A stretch of 64,000 nucleotides of DNA, from contig NZ_LR215035.1 of NCBI RefSeq assembly GCF_900660655.1, positions 434,001 through 498,000 of the forward strand. Reading direction: 5' to 3'. How positions within the stretch are numbered: the stretch's first letter is position 1; every line of letters starts with the position of its first letter. Positions 41,289 through 56,630 of the stretch are shown here, in pieces. This DNA is from Mycoplasmopsis anatis. Its GTDB lineage: Bacteria; Bacillota_I; Bacilli_A; Mycoplasmatales; Metamycoplasmataceae. Both the position numbers and the translations under genes were made by a program. Under the pieces are notes generated by a model. It did no database searches. It saw only the letters and a list, made by a program, of their open reading frames with translations, and had not been told where the DNA came from.

Positions 41289-41640
41289 AATTTTTTCAAG
41301 ACTATTATTAAATAAGTGATAAGTATTCGTTAATTCTATTAATCATTATTTAAATTTGGAAATCTAAATATTTTTTATCTAAACCCTTTTAGTAATATAT
41401 CTATTGATATATCTACAAATATTCTTAATTGAACCATTTTGATAGTAGCAATATACTCACATTTGTATAAGTTGTTATTATTAATAACCTCATATAACAA
41501 CACATTCGAAAGCCATTGTTAATTGATAGAGCTTTGACTTGCAATAACAATTTTAATAATTTTGATCACTGATTTTTTACTAAAAGACCCAATAAATAAA
41601 AACAGTCATGTGCTAATGAACACATGACTTTTCTATTTTA
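41289..41640 (-). mobile_element. Decayed IS30-family remnant D
   Basis: This matches the transposase 3' region of copy C with many substitutions and stops (compare GATAAGTATTCGTTAATTCT with GATAAATATTCGTTAATTCT). It then jumps at about 41580 to the right end of an element (AAAAGACCCAATAAATAAAA ... TGACTTTTCTATTTTA). About 1 kb of the middle is missing. Its terminal hairpin keeps pairing through paired changes. Confidence 0.8.
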
Positions 41641-41642
41641 TT

Positions 41643-41665
41643 AAAAAACAAGGATAAACCTTGTT
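41643..41665 (-). terminator. Terminator of gap
   Basis: AACAAGG-TTTAT-CCTTGTT stem followed on the minus strand by TTTTAA. It lies only a few bases from remnant D. Confidence 0.75.
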
Positions 41666-41677
41666 CTTTAATAATTA

Positions 41678-42679
<1,002 letters not shown>

Positions 42680-42736
42680 TGGATATACCTTTCTAATTTA
42701 ATAAATATATTTATTTGTATAGATTTATACATAAAT

Positions 42737-42742
42737 ATTATA
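42737..42742 (-). promoter_or_regulatory. -10 box of gap
   Basis: Minus-strand TATAAT, 57 bases before the gap ATG, in the gap between the SBP gene and gap. It gives a leader with a normal RBS. Confidence 0.5.
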
Positions 42743-42812
42743 TAGATTTAACTAAATATAGGAGTTAACTTTTAACTATAGAAAAACTATTATGGTAATA
42801 ATAACAAGAAGT

Positions 42813-44921
42813 TTATTTTATTCTTATTGATGGAAAATGTTCATAACCTAAATCATTAATAGGTTTAATATAATCATTCTGAACTATTTCATATGAAAAG
42901 TTATTTATATTAATTGAGTTTGTTGTATTAACAAAAGAATTAAAAACAAATCCTAATTCACTTATTAATTTAGCTTTTTGAAGGGAAGTTAAATTTTCAA
43001 CAAAATTAGATAATAATGTATCAAAGTCTGCTTGATTTTGATTAGTTAATTTCTTTAGTATTGATAATAACTCGAATTTTTCTGCAAATTCAGAATTTTT
43101 CACAAAACTCTTAAGTGCATTTTTGTCAAATTTCTTAATAGCTTCAATATAACTATTATTTATATATTCTATATTTGAGTATGTTATAAAAGTATTATGT
43201 TTATTAAAATATGATAAATCAACTTCTTTGAATTTCACACTTATATGTTCATTTAACCCATTTATGATTTTTTCTAAATTTGAATAAATTTGTTTGTATC
43301 TAAAAGAACCCAAGTGTAAAAATGGTATTGTAAACGATATTTTCTCATTTGTTTCTAAGCTAAATTTACTAATTAATTCATTTAACTCTTTCTTTATATA
43401 TTCATAGTGTGGAGATTTTAATAACTCTTCATAATCAATTAATAAATTAGAGGTTTGATAATACTTGTAATCAATTGGATTTATTGTTTTAATTTCAGTT
43501 AAGTTATTATTAAATATGTATTGTTGGTTAACTCAGTTGTATGAGTCTGTTAATTGCTTATATGATGAGTGTTGGTCTGAAATATCGATGAATGGATTTA
43601 TAACGCTAAGTCAATAATCATTTCCTGTTGTTAGTTTTATAAACTCATTAACGTTAATTGAGTTAAATATAAAATTTCTAAATAAAATTGAATTAGTGTC
43701 ACTGAAGAAAAATTCTTTAACTTTAGAATAATCTAGAGCGGCAATATTATCACCATATATAATTTTAGAAAAGGTATCGTTAAAATCAAATTCATAACCT
43801 TGTTTAAAATCATAATTTAATATTAACTTATTAATATTAGTGTTTGAAATATTATTAAATTTAGGTTGCAACCCATAAATTGAACTATTATTTTTTATAT
43901 TTTCAATCTGTGAAGTATTAAAAATACTTAAATCAGCTTCACTAACCAAAGTTTGTCTAAAACTTTTAAACGTTTGTAATCTAAAAGTTTCATCGTCTAA
44001 AGGAGTAGAATTAAAATTTAATATTATTTTATTTAATGTACTATCAGAATTATTGAACTCTACATCAGCTGAGTGCTGATTTTTAATAAAAACTTGCTTG
44101 TCAATAGAATTTTTATTTAATACGTAATTACTTAAAAAAAGCATTTGTTCTAAAGAAGGTTTATACATATTAATAGATATATTATTTTCCTCTAAAAATT
44201 CTGTTGATATAGGATTAAATATCATATTTTGAATCATTTGTTCAAAGATAAAATTACCGGCTAATCCATTACTTGAATTTATTATCAACATATCATTTTC
44301 TATTGAAAACTGTATTCCGTAGTCTTCTAATAAATTTAATAATTGAGTACTATTATTTAAATTAACAATAAAATCATTAGCTTTTAACTTATATTTTGTT
44401 GGTTCACCATCTTTGTTTACATAATTAATATTTTTAATTAAAAACTTAATTTTTTTTGCTTTATTTAGATTATTAAAAAAGTCTTTATTATTAATTGAAA
44501 AAACATCCGAACTACTAAGTTTTATTATTGGTTCATTTTTAATAATTTGATTAAGATCGTTATATGAATTATTATTATAAACCTGTGTTGTACTATCACT
44601 AAATTCCAAAATTAAGCCATCTATTAAGTTTAACTTTAAATATTTCTTAGTTGATTGTTTAACTTCGTTATTAACGTTATCATAAATCATTTTATCATAG
44701 TAATTGTATGAAATTAATGGACTAAAAAGTAATGACTCAGTGTCATTATCAATTTTATTAAATGAATTTAGACTAAATTTATCATTAATCAAGGTGTTTT
44801 CAAAATTAAAACTTTTAATATATATTCGTTTATCCTTTATATCTCCTATATACTGACAGGAAACGACAGGCAAAAACGAAACAAAAGCTACTACAGAAAA
44901 CAGATGTTTTTTTAATTTCAT
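42813..44921 (-). CDS. Oligopeptide-ABC-type substrate-binding lipoprotein
   Basis: 702 aa. Signal peptide MKLKKHLFSVVAFVSFLPVV with lipobox VVSC, so it is lipid-anchored outside the cell. The rest is Asn/Ile-rich and diverged. The call as an OppA-like binding protein rests mainly on its place immediately after oppB and oppC (start 7 bases after the oppC stop). No Walker motif, as described for the M. hominis OppA ecto-ATPase, is seen. Trp codons are TGA. Confidence 0.72.
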
Positions 44922-44927
44922 ATTCTC

Positions 44928-46013
44928 CTATCTTATTACAACTTTTGAACATATGTATAAATTCACAGTTAATATTTTAAGCGTAACAATATAAAAACAA
45001 ATACCAAAAATTACTAGTGAAGTTAGATAAAAATCACTAAAGTTGTCCAAAATGTATTTGAATAAATTGCCAATATTTAGGCTCTCTTTAATTCCTTCTA
45101 CATTATAAAAACTAATACTTGAAAGAATAAGTATAACTACTGTAAATTGATCAATAACTAAACTTAACGATCTTGCTAAAACTCTGGGAAAAATCACATT
45201 AAAAATAATTTTTATTTGGCTATACCCATTTACTTTATAAGCATCAATTAATAAACTATTTTTCAACTCTTTTGTGTCTGGATAAGCACTAAAGAAGAAA
45301 ACCGGAATCATAATGATACTTAATATAATAATAGCTAATCAGTGCTTGTATCCGAAAATATTAAAAAGCAAAATTGAAATTAAGGTTGAAGGAATTAACG
45401 AAATTGTTGAAATTAATAATTTGTCAATTGATAAGTTAAAATTAAACCTATAAGCTAGAATAGTGCCTAAGGAATTTCCAACTAAAATAGCTATGAAACA
45501 GCTAATTATTGATATTAAAATTGTTATACCAAAACTATTTATAAAAATTGAATAATTATCATACCCTTCATTATTTGTACCAAATCATGGGATAAAGTGT
45601 AATATTTCAATATTATTTTTTTCCAAAGACAAGGCGTTGATAAGCTTATAAGGATTATAAGTCAATGACACAATATTTTCAGAATAAACTGTTTTTATTA
45701 TTTCTATTTTATTTTCAGAAGCTAATTTTATTATTAAATCATATTCATTGTCATAATTAAAACTTTTTGTGATATATGGATTAAAAATGTTTGGTAAGTT
45801 ATAAGAAAGATGACTATTTAATACTACTTCATCATATTTATATGGATATAAAAATAAACTTAGTAATATTCAAATAATGAATAAAAATAATAAAACAGTA
45901 AAAACTAAATTTATTTTTTTAGAGAAAAACCTAACAAAAAACTTATTGCTGTTCTGGTTAGCAAAAGAATTAGATTCAACTTTATTTAGAGATAGTTTAA
46001 ATAGATTATTCAT
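44928..46013 (-). CDS. oppC: Oligopeptide ABC transporter permease OppC-like
   Basis: 361 aa. One N-terminal TM (about 38-55), a long extracellular loop, then five TM helices. The binding-protein-dependent transport region (STISLIPSTLISILLF; DTKELKNSLLIDAYKVNGYS with the EAA-like loop) fits OppC/DppC. It overlaps oppB by 8 bases. Divergent, with low similarity to model OppC. Confidence 0.78.
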
Positions 46014-46974
46014 ATCTACCTCCGATTTTTTTTATAAATCTTAGTTTAGATTGTTTTCCTAATAAAATTTTCTTTGATGAAAATGGATTTAGTAATTGAA
46101 CTAATAAATCGATCAAAAACTGTAACGAAAAAATTATTACTGTTGTAAAGAAAATTAAAAACATAATTAAGTCATTTTCACCCAATCTAAAACCATTTAA
46201 AAGAATTAGTGATTGTCCTGGAATTTGAAATAATCTTTCTATAATTAATGAAAATGCTATATTAATGGTTAATGTAGGAACAATAAAATCAACTAAATTA
46301 AGGAAAGAGTTTTTAAAAATATAACTAATAAATATTTTTCTACTACTTAACCCGCAAGTTTTAGCATGCAATATAAACTCTTTATAAATGAGCTCTAGAA
46401 CAACAGTTTTGGTAGGCAAAGCAATTACACTAGTGGTTAGAACTGTTAAAACCAAAATAGGAGTTATTAGAGAATTAATAGTTATATTAATATTTATCAA
46501 TGTAGGTTCAATAAATATTATTGGGGCGTCAATTGATTCAATAAAATTTATAATAAAAGGAATTATTATGAAAATCGGTATTGATGAGATAATAAATAAA
46601 ATAATTTGGGTGGTAATTTCATGTCCTTTATTATTGTTATAGGCCATATAAACACCTATAATATATCCCAAAATTATTCCAATTATAAAACTTATAAAAA
46701 CAATTATTGATGTTCATTTAAAATAATTAAAGAATAAGTTTGAAATATTTTTGAACTCGCTATTTAAAATCTCACTTTTAATAGTTCCAAATTTTAAGCT
46801 AATAACATTAACTCAATATTTACCTAATTGTTTTAAAAGTGAAAAATCTCCAGAAACATCTGAAGTATTTTTTAGTGAAATTAACGTAATAAATAAATAG
46901 AAAATATTTATGATTATAAAAATAAGTAATATAAAAATAAATATTTTAAGTGTCAATTCCTTAATTATTCTCAC
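46006..46974 (-). CDS. oppB: Oligopeptide ABC transporter permease OppB-like
   Basis: 322 aa from GTG 46974, 4-5 nt after AAAGGA. Six TM helices. The EAA loop EFILHAKTCGLSSRKIFISY and the end GENDLIMFLIFFTTVIIFSL fit OppB. It begins an operon oppB-oppC-SBP that has no oppD/oppF ATPase genes within the window; the next gene downstream is gap. The ATPases must come from elsewhere or the system is incomplete. Confidence 0.78.
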
Positions 46975-46992
46975 ATTTTCCTTTAATATTTT

Positions 46993-47016
46993 AAAAAAAG
47001 TCGCTAAAATAGCGAC
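46993..47016 (-). terminator. Terminator of ptsH
   Basis: GTCGCTA-TTT-TAGCGAC stem followed on the minus strand by T7. It lies just upstream of oppB. Confidence 0.88.
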
Positions 47017-47025
47017 ATGAACAAA

Positions 47026-47289
47026 TTAAATTAAATTGTTTGTTTTTAACGCATTTTCAATTGCAGCAATTGCGTCATTTTCATCTTCACCTGATACTTT
47101 AAAAGTAACTTGCGCACCAAATTTAACACCTAAAGCCATAATATTCATTATTGATTTTAAGTTTGCTTCACGTCCACCAACTAAAAGTTTAGAATCTGAT
47201 TTAAATTTAGATGCAGTACCTACAAGAATTGTTGCAGGTCTAGCGTGTAACCCGATAGGATCGGCAATTGTACATGTAAATTCTTTCAT
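47026..47289 (-). CDS. ptsH: Phosphocarrier protein HPr
   Basis: 87 aa. Phosphorylated His15 in PIGLHARPAT and regulatory Ser46 in ANLKSIMNIMAL, so both enzyme I and HPr kinase sites are present. It carries phosphate from PEP/enzyme I to sugar-specific EIIA domains such as the ptsG EIIA in this window. RBS GGAGGTG lies upstream of ATG 47289. It has its own terminator. Confidence 0.95.
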   Translation of the reverse strand: MKEFTCTIADPIGLHARPATILVGTASKFKSDSKLLVGGREANLKSIMNIMALGVKFGAQVTFKVSGEDENDAIAAIENALKTNNLI

Positions 47290-47433
47290 TTTCACCTCCA
47301 ACTTATTTACTAATAATTGATATAAGAAATATTAACTAGTTAGTCTTAATAATTTTAGCATAAATATATAATTTTTAATCTAATTTGACTTTTATAAACT
47401 AATAAATTTATTTTATTTATTTTCTTTTTTGCT

Positions 47434-50037
47434 TTATTTGTAGATTTTTGGATTTTTTCCTAAGAAAATAACTTCATATATTTGATCATAAGTTTTAACT
47501 GGAATATAATTAATTTCTGATTTGATTTCATCAGGGATATCTTGAAGATTTTTAACATTAGCATCAGGAATAAAAATATTCTTGATTTTTCTTTGTGTTG
47601 CAGCAAATGATTTTTCTTTAAGTCCACCAATTTCAAGTACTTTACCTCTTAAGGTTATCTCTCCAGTCATTCCATAATTAGTTGGGACCGATCTCTTAGA
47701 TAAAGCAGAAATAATAGCGGTTGTAAAGGTAACTCCAGCACTTGGACCATCTTTTGGGACCGCACCCTCAGGAACGTGGATATGAATTGTATTATTTTCA
47801 AAATCAAAATCATTTATTTCAAATTTTTCAGCATTTGCTCTAACATAGGTAAGAGCAATTTGTGCAGATTCTTGCATAACATCCTTAAGTTGGCCAGTTA
47901 ATTTAATTTCTCCCTTGCCTGGATATGTTGTTACCTCTATTTGTAGTGTTGAACCACCATATGAAGTATATGCTAAACCGTTTACTATTCCTGGAACTTC
48001 ATTTTGTTCAACTTCATCATCTTTGAATTTAACAACACCTAACATTTCGGTGATTTCTTTAGTTGTTATATTAAATTCAATTAATTTAGGATTATCAAGA
48101 ACCTTAACAACAATTTTACGAGCTAACTTATCTAAAATTCTCTTTAGACCTCTAACTCCAGCTTCCATTGTGTAATGTTTAATGATGTATTTTAATTCCT
48201 GATCTGTAATTTTGAATTGTTCTTTAGTTAATGAAGCTTGTTCAATAACTTTAGGAATTAAATGATTTTTAGCGATTTGAATTTTTTCGTTAATTGTGTA
48301 AGGACTTAGTTCAATAATCTCAACACGGTCTAAAAGAGGTGCTGGAATATCTTCATAATAATTTGCTGTAGCAATAAATATTACTTTAGATAAGTCGTAT
48401 TCATGTTCTAAATAATGATCTTGGAAATTAGTATTTTGTTCTGGGTCAAGAACCTCGAGCATAGCACTAGCTGGATCACCCTTCATATCTGAAGCCATTT
48501 TATCAATTTCATCAAGTAATACTAATGGATTTGAAACTCCAGATTTAGAAATTCCTTTTATAATCTTACCTGGCATAGCTCCAACATATGTTCTTCTGTG
48601 ACCTCTAATTTCACTTTCATCATGAACACCACCAAGTGAAATTTTTACAAACTTTTTAACAAGAGCTTCGCTAATTGCTTTTGCTAAAGAAGTTTTTCCT
48701 GTACCTGGAGGACCAACTAAAGTTAGGATTGGAACATTGTTAAAAGTTTTGTTTTCATCTTTTTTGTTAGAATCATTTTTTTCTTTAAATAAATTTAGAT
48801 CAATTTGTTGATTATCATCTAAATTTATCAATGTCCCTTTTTTGACAGGGTTATTATTTCTATTATTAATCATAACAGCAAGATATTCAACAATTCTTTC
48901 TTTAACTTCTTTTAGTCCATAGTGATATTTATCCAATACTTTTCTTGCTCTATTTATATCTAAAAAATCTTTTTCAACTTTTCTTCATGGGAGTTGTTTA
49001 AGAGTCTCGATATATGTCTTAGAAATATTTGCATCAGGACTTGCAGGCATCATTTGTGAATATCTATTTTCTTCATATTTAATGATTTTAATAACAGATT
49101 CTGGATAAATTTGCCTTAGTTTTTCATCTTCGATATCTTTAGAAAATTTATCAAAGTTTTCTGTTCCATCAATCTCATCAAGAGTTCCTTTGATAATTTT
49201 CATTTTTTCTCTCAACATATATTCTTTTTGATGTTGACTAAGAGATAAATTAATTTTTTCATTGATTTCATTTTCTAATTCAAGATTTTTTGCCATCGAT
49301 GTTAGGAAATTACCAATGTTATTTATTTTTGAAGGAATATCAAATGACAAGAAATAATCCATTTTCTTGAATGTTCCAAATTTACTTTTTGTAAAGCTAA
49401 ATATTAAAGAAATCATACCTTTATTTTCTTTAATATTTTTCTCGCTTAAACCATCTTCAGCTTGCAATTTTATAATTTCATCGTATGTATATGTTTTCTT
49501 TGTTAATGGATTCTTCATAAAAATTGATTCACCCATTTTCTCAAAAGCTAATGTCCCACTTAAAATACTAGTATTGCTATAATCTAGTTCTGAATAATTA
49601 CTATTAGTTAAATTCTCATCTTCATCTGAAAAAACTACCATTAAATAATCTTCTCTTTCAGAAGGTAATGTCTTTTCAAGAATTTCTTTCTTCATCTCTT
49701 CAGTATATGAGCTAGATAAAAGTTCTAATTGTTTTTCAAAACTTTTTTTATTACTTGAGCAGAACGAGTGAGCTCTTGCTTTTCTAATTCCTTTGAACAC
49801 TAAATAGTGTTTACCATTTTGTTCAAATGTTCTAATAAATTTAGCATATAAACAATAAGGAGCAATATTGTAATTTTCTTCTCCTTTATATCTATAAATT
49901 ATTGCAATTCTATTATTATTTTCTACACTTAAAGTCTTTAGTGCTTCTAAATTATCTTCGTCTACTTCAATCATGCTTACAACACCAGGTAGTGTTATTT
50001 CATCTTCAAAAGTTACGAAATATTTCAGTATATTCAT
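47434..50037 (-). CDS. lon: ATP-dependent protease La (Lon)
   Basis: 867 aa. N-terminal LAN domain, coiled coil, AAA+ module with Walker [13 protein letters not shown] and Walker [13 protein letters not shown], and protease domain with the serine in [15 protein letters not shown] and the lysine in [20 protein letters not shown]. An Asn/Lys/Asp-rich insert of about 35 residues sits just before Walker A (around residues 392-430), longer than in E. coli Lon. One TGA (Trp) lies mid-gene. No CIRCE is seen. It lies 22 bases after leuS, RBS GGAG. Confidence 0.95.
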
Positions 50038-50059
50038 ATTAATTTACTCCATTCTTTAG

Positions 50060-52405
<2,346 letters not shown>

Positions 52406-52414
52406 GTTTTCTCC

Positions 52415-53083
52415 TTAATATTTGGTTTTTTTGTGAACTTCAATAAAGTTTTGTATAAATTTTGTCTTATATTCTCAAATTATAATTGGCAGTGAAAAGA
52501 TGAAAATAATAAAACCATTCAATAAGTTAAATCCTAAATATAGCGATATTGAACCTAAGAAATAATTATCAATACCTAAGAAGTATCCTTTAAACTTAGT
52601 TTGATAATTTTCTAACAATAAAGTTAAAAACGGTTTTTCTAAAAGTTTAAAACTATAGAAATATAGCGAGTTAAACACAAATGTATTTAACAAACTCATT
52701 ACTATAGCAGTAATCAGTGTTGAAACTACAAAAGATACTATAGATTTTACAAGAAAGTTCATTGAATTTTTTTTAAGAACTTTCATAAACAAAATATAAG
52801 TTAATACTAAAGTGATATTAGCTATAAGTAGGATTGTATTACCAATTAAATTAGTTAATATATCCGAACTTCCTGTAATAAATACTTTTAGTAAAAACCT
52901 TAAAAAAATCAATATAAAACCGTCAATAAAACTAATATAAACAAAAAAAATAAATATAAAAACTGTAGTTAATTCTATTGTAAAAAAGCTAATTTTTAGA
53001 AATTTTGATATGAAATCAAAAATCAAAACTAATGACAAGAATATACTTAAAATTGATATTCTAAAAATTATTGTTTTTTTCAA
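52415..53083 (-). CDS. Membrane protein, ECF S-component-like
   Basis: 222 aa from TTG 53083, 5 nt after GGGGG; no ATG lies in the right place, so a TTG start is likely. About six hydrophobic segments. The stretch FIDGFILIFLRFLLKVFITG followed by SDILTNLIGNTILLIANITL resembles the core of small ECF S components found in mycoplasmas. Substrate unknown; confidence in the family is moderate. It ends 10 bases before leuS. Confidence 0.6.
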
Positions 53084-53223
53084 TTTTTAACCCCCTATAT
53101 TCTTACATTTTATAATTTATTTTAAATTTATATAATAATTTTAAAAAAATTCGTTTTTTAGCTAAAATTCAACAAAAATACACTTTTTGCCCATATTCAA
53201 TTCATTAAAAGTACTCTTTAGAA

Positions 53224-53433
53224 TTAAATTGCTAGATAAACCATGAAAATTATCAAAATTATAAAAATAATTAATACAAATATAAAAGCTACTCACCCAA
53301 AAATATTCCTTTTAACATTAATTGAATATGATTCTTTATTAATGTCTAATTTAGAAATTATTTTTTTGTTTTTTTCTTTCATTTGATTGATTTCATCTTC
53401 TGAAATCATAGATTTCTTCTCTTCTTTTTCCAT
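53224..53433 (-). CDS. Small single-TM membrane protein
   Basis: 69 aa: a charged Lys/Glu-rich N-terminus MEKEEKKSMISEDEINQMKE and one C-terminal TM helix (about 47-67, VAFIFVLIIFIILIIFMVYL) with a TGA-coded Trp before it. RBS AAGG is close to the ATG. No family recognised. The region 53084-53223 downstream holds no feature I can support. Confidence 0.5.
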
Positions 53434-53500
53434 CCTTATACCTTATGTTTATATATTTTACCATTTATTGTATGTATTTAGTAATAGTTTTAATAGTTCA

Positions 53501-53530
53501 AATTAAAAATGCAAATGTAAACATTTGCAT
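53501..53530 (-). terminator. Terminator of ptsG
   Basis: ATGCAAATGT / ACATTTGCAT 10-bp stem, 2-nt loop, followed on the minus strand by TTTTAATTT. Confidence 0.85.
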
Positions 53531-53536
53531 CTTATA

Positions 53537-53989
53537 TTACTTAACTTCAGCAACTTTAGTGCTTGATGTTGTAACCTTAGTACCAAATTTAGTTTCGATT
53601 GTTGTTTTACTTGATTCAGGTAAAATGACTGTAACTAAGTCAGTTCTTAGGTTTTTACTTTTAACTAAACTTAAGTTAACTTTAGCTAATTTATCACCAA
53701 CTTGAACTAAACTTTCAAATCCCTCACCATTAAGTTTAACAGTATCTATACCAATGTGCAATAATGCACAAACATCGTCTTTAGTTTTAACAACATAAGC
53801 ATGTTTTGTTGGGAATACCATAGCAACTTCTCCATCAAATGGAGCAAATACTGTAGCACTTTCCTTAGCGTTGAATTCAACAATAAATCCATCACCACTT
53901 AATTTTTCACTGAATACTCCATCATTTAATGTAGATAATTCCTTAATTTCACCAATAGCAGGCGCAAATACCTCAGTTATTGTTGAGTT
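53537..53989 (-). CDS. PTS glucose EIIA domain, cut off from IICB by in-frame TAA
   Basis: 150 codons in the same frame as the upstream IICB gene and directly after its TAA. The opening TEVFAPAIGEIKELSTLNDG and the active-site region ALLHIGIDTVKLNGEGF (phosphorylated His) are standard EIIA-Glc. No ATG occurs before residue 66, and no RBS is evident at the junction. EIIA would therefore be made only by TAA readthrough or a non-AUG start, unless the TAA is a sequence error. In related PTS proteins IIC, IIB and IIA form one chain. Confidence 0.82.
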   Translation of the reverse strand, partial: NSTITEVFAPAIGEIKELSTLNDGVFSEKLSGDGFIVEFNAKESATVFAPFDGEVAMVFPTKHAYVVKTKDDVCALLHIGIDTVKLNGEGFESLVQVGDKLAKVNLSLVKSKNLRTDLVTVILPESSKTTIETKFGTKVTTSSTKVAEVK

Positions 53990-56122
53990 TTATACTGTTT
54001 CTTTCTTACTTTCATGAGAGATTGGTTGTATATCTTTATTATTTTCTAAATAAGATTTAATTTTATCTCTCTGAGATTTAATTAAAGCGTTTAACTGTTC
54101 AGCTTTAGGTCCGAAAATTGCTTGAACGTGGTTATTTCCTTCCACTTTAACACCTGCAGCACCGGCAGCTTTAAGAGCTTCTTGATCAACTTTTGAAGCA
54201 TCTACAACATCATAACGTAAACGTGATGCACAGTTATTAAATGCTGTAATGTTGTCAATTCCTCCATAAGCAACTACAACTGCAAGGGCAACTGGATCGA
54301 TATTTTTAGCATCTTTTTTGTTTATGAAATCAGCTTTAGTAAATAATTTTGTATTTGAACCTCTTCCTGGAGTTTCAATATTAAATTTCTTAATAAAGAA
54401 TAAGAATCCAAAGAAGTAAATTGGTACGTAAAATAGACCAACCACTAATGTTCATCAGAAGTGTGTACCTTTAGCAACTGGAATAATTCCGTAGATCAAT
54501 AAGTCTAATAACCCTCCTGAAAATGCCATTCCAACATGAACGCCTAAAAGATTTGCAATCATAAATGAAAGTGCACATAAGAATGCATGGAATCCTCAGA
54601 ATAAGTATGGAGCTAAGAATAAAAATGTAAATTCAATAGGCTCAGTAACTCCAGTAACTAAAGATGTAACTCCTGCTGGTATAACTGTACCAAGTGTAAC
54701 TTTTCTGTTTTCTTTTGGTGCAGCCATAACCATAGCAAAAGCAGCGGCAGGAAGTCCAAAGATCATAAATGAAAATTTACCATCTAAGAAACGACCTATT
54801 TTCATTCCTAATTTATCACTAATAAAGTCATAAAGTGGAATTGAATAATTTTGTCCATTTAAAACATAATCAATTGTGTTGTATTTAAATCCAACAAGTG
54901 AAAGAGCTGCAGTTGAATCACCAACGTATTTATTTGGTTCATTTTGTACAACTTTGATTAATTCACGTAAACTTTCACCTGCAACTAGTCCATCTTGATT
55001 AATGAATTGTTGTAAAGGTCCATTAATTTCACCACCAGCATTAGTGTATCATAGTGGAGCATAGAAAGCATGGTGAAGTCCAAATGGTACAAGTGATCTT
55101 TCTAAATATCCAAAGATAAATGATTCAAATCCATAAGGAACTTTACCTAAAAAGTTTCCAAATAAGTTTAATGCAACTCCTATTCAAGGTCAAACTAACA
55201 AGAATACTAATGCTAGAATTGCGCTTGATGGAATTGTAATAATTGAAACAAATCTCTTTCCTCCAAAAAATGATAAAACCGAAGGAAGTTGAATTGTATG
55301 GAATCTATTGTATAAATATTGAACAAGAAGTCCAACAGAGATACCTCCAAAGGCTGAAGTTTGCAATGATTTGGTTCCAAGAGTAGTTCCAACAACATTA
55401 GTTAATGCTCGAGGATTTCTACCAAGTCCTTCAAATAAAATTTTGTAACCTACAAATTGTTTTTGAATTAAAACAACTTGATTTGAGACACTTGACGAGA
55501 TTGTTATTTTATTTCCATCAAGTATCACACTAAATCCATCAACAACAACTTTATTATTTGCAGAATCAAATGCTAAATGTCCATCAGAAACTACAACAGT
55601 TCCACCAATTGAAAGTGTACCTGAGTTGTATACTATTTCTTTTCCATTGACTAATAATGGGTTTTCACTTGAAAATGAAGTTCATCTATTAGCAAGTTCA
55701 CTCCCATTACCATTAATAATCATATATTGGTCAATATTTGTATCTCAAATAAATACTGATTGAACCGCATTAAAAATTAAATAACCTATCACTGCCGCAA
55801 AAACTCCAACACCAGCTTCATCTGTGAATGAGATAACAAATGCAGCCGCAAATAATAGAGGTAAGGCACCAAATACTGGGTCACCAAATTGCTTAATTAG
55901 GTCACCGATAGCTTGAAGTGCAAAAATATTTGCATCATCACCGATTTTACTTATCGTTGCACCAACACCTAAGAACAATCCAGCAATAGCCATAACCGAA
56001 ATAGGTAACATGAAAGCACCAGAAATTTTAGATAAAATTTTTCTAGCTTTTCCACTTCCGCTATTATCAAGAGATCTTTTGGCTTTTTCTTTTTTGCCTC
56101 TTAAAACTTTTGTTAATTGCAT
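53990..56122 (-). CDS. ptsG: PTS glucose-type permease, EIICB part
   Basis: 710 aa. N-terminal EIIC has TM helices from GAFMLPISVMAIAGLFLGVG; GLHHAFYAPLWYTNAGGEIN is the conserved EIIC signature and VTGVTEPIEFTFLFLAPYLF follows. EIIB (about 610-690) carries the phosphorylated Cys in FNNCASRLRYDVVDA (about 631). An extra 70-residue beta-rich segment lies between helices (about 140-215). I chose ATG 56122, preceded by AAAGGAAAT, over ATG 56134. The frame continues past the TAA stop into EIIA, so this was or is a IICBA protein. Confidence 0.9.
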
Positions 56123-56226
56123 ATTTCCTTTCATATTATCGCTACAAAGAGTAGCATTTATATTATAAAAAATATCTTAGTTTTTTTATAACAAAATTAA
56201 AAATAAACTATGAAATATGAAATAAG

Positions 56227-56505
56227 CTATGAAATCAATTTAATAAGAAATCCAAAAGCTACTATAAAAAAGACAATCGAAAGAATCAAAGGCGCATTAT
56301 ATAAAGCTCTCAGACTTGATGGAACATACATTCCAGTAGCGTTGTAATCAGTTAATTTGCTCTTAGGGTGGTTTTTCTTATATTCTATCATTTGAGCTTG
56401 TTTATAGTTACGCATTTTCTTCATAGAAATTGGATAAAGTGATAAACAAAAAATCGCTAAAACTAAGCAAACAATTAAAGCAATAAGATAAATTCAAAAA
56501 CTCAT
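56227..56505 (-). CDS. Small two-TM membrane protein
   Basis: 92 aa. TM helix 1 at about 2-24 (SFWIYLIALIVCLVLAIFCL), a basic middle (MKKMRNYKQAQMIEYKKNHP) and TM helix 2 at the C-terminus. RBS AAAGGAGAAAT upstream of ATG. Not recognised. It lies upstream of ptsG, 105 bases away, in the same direction. Confidence 0.6.
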
Positions 56506-56630
56506 ATTTCTCCTTTTGTTAAATAAAATTTTACAATGATTTTGAACAAAATATTTTAAATACATCAACTTACTTAAGTATCATAAATCATAAATATGGT
56601 AAAATTATTAATATAAAATAAAGGAACATA

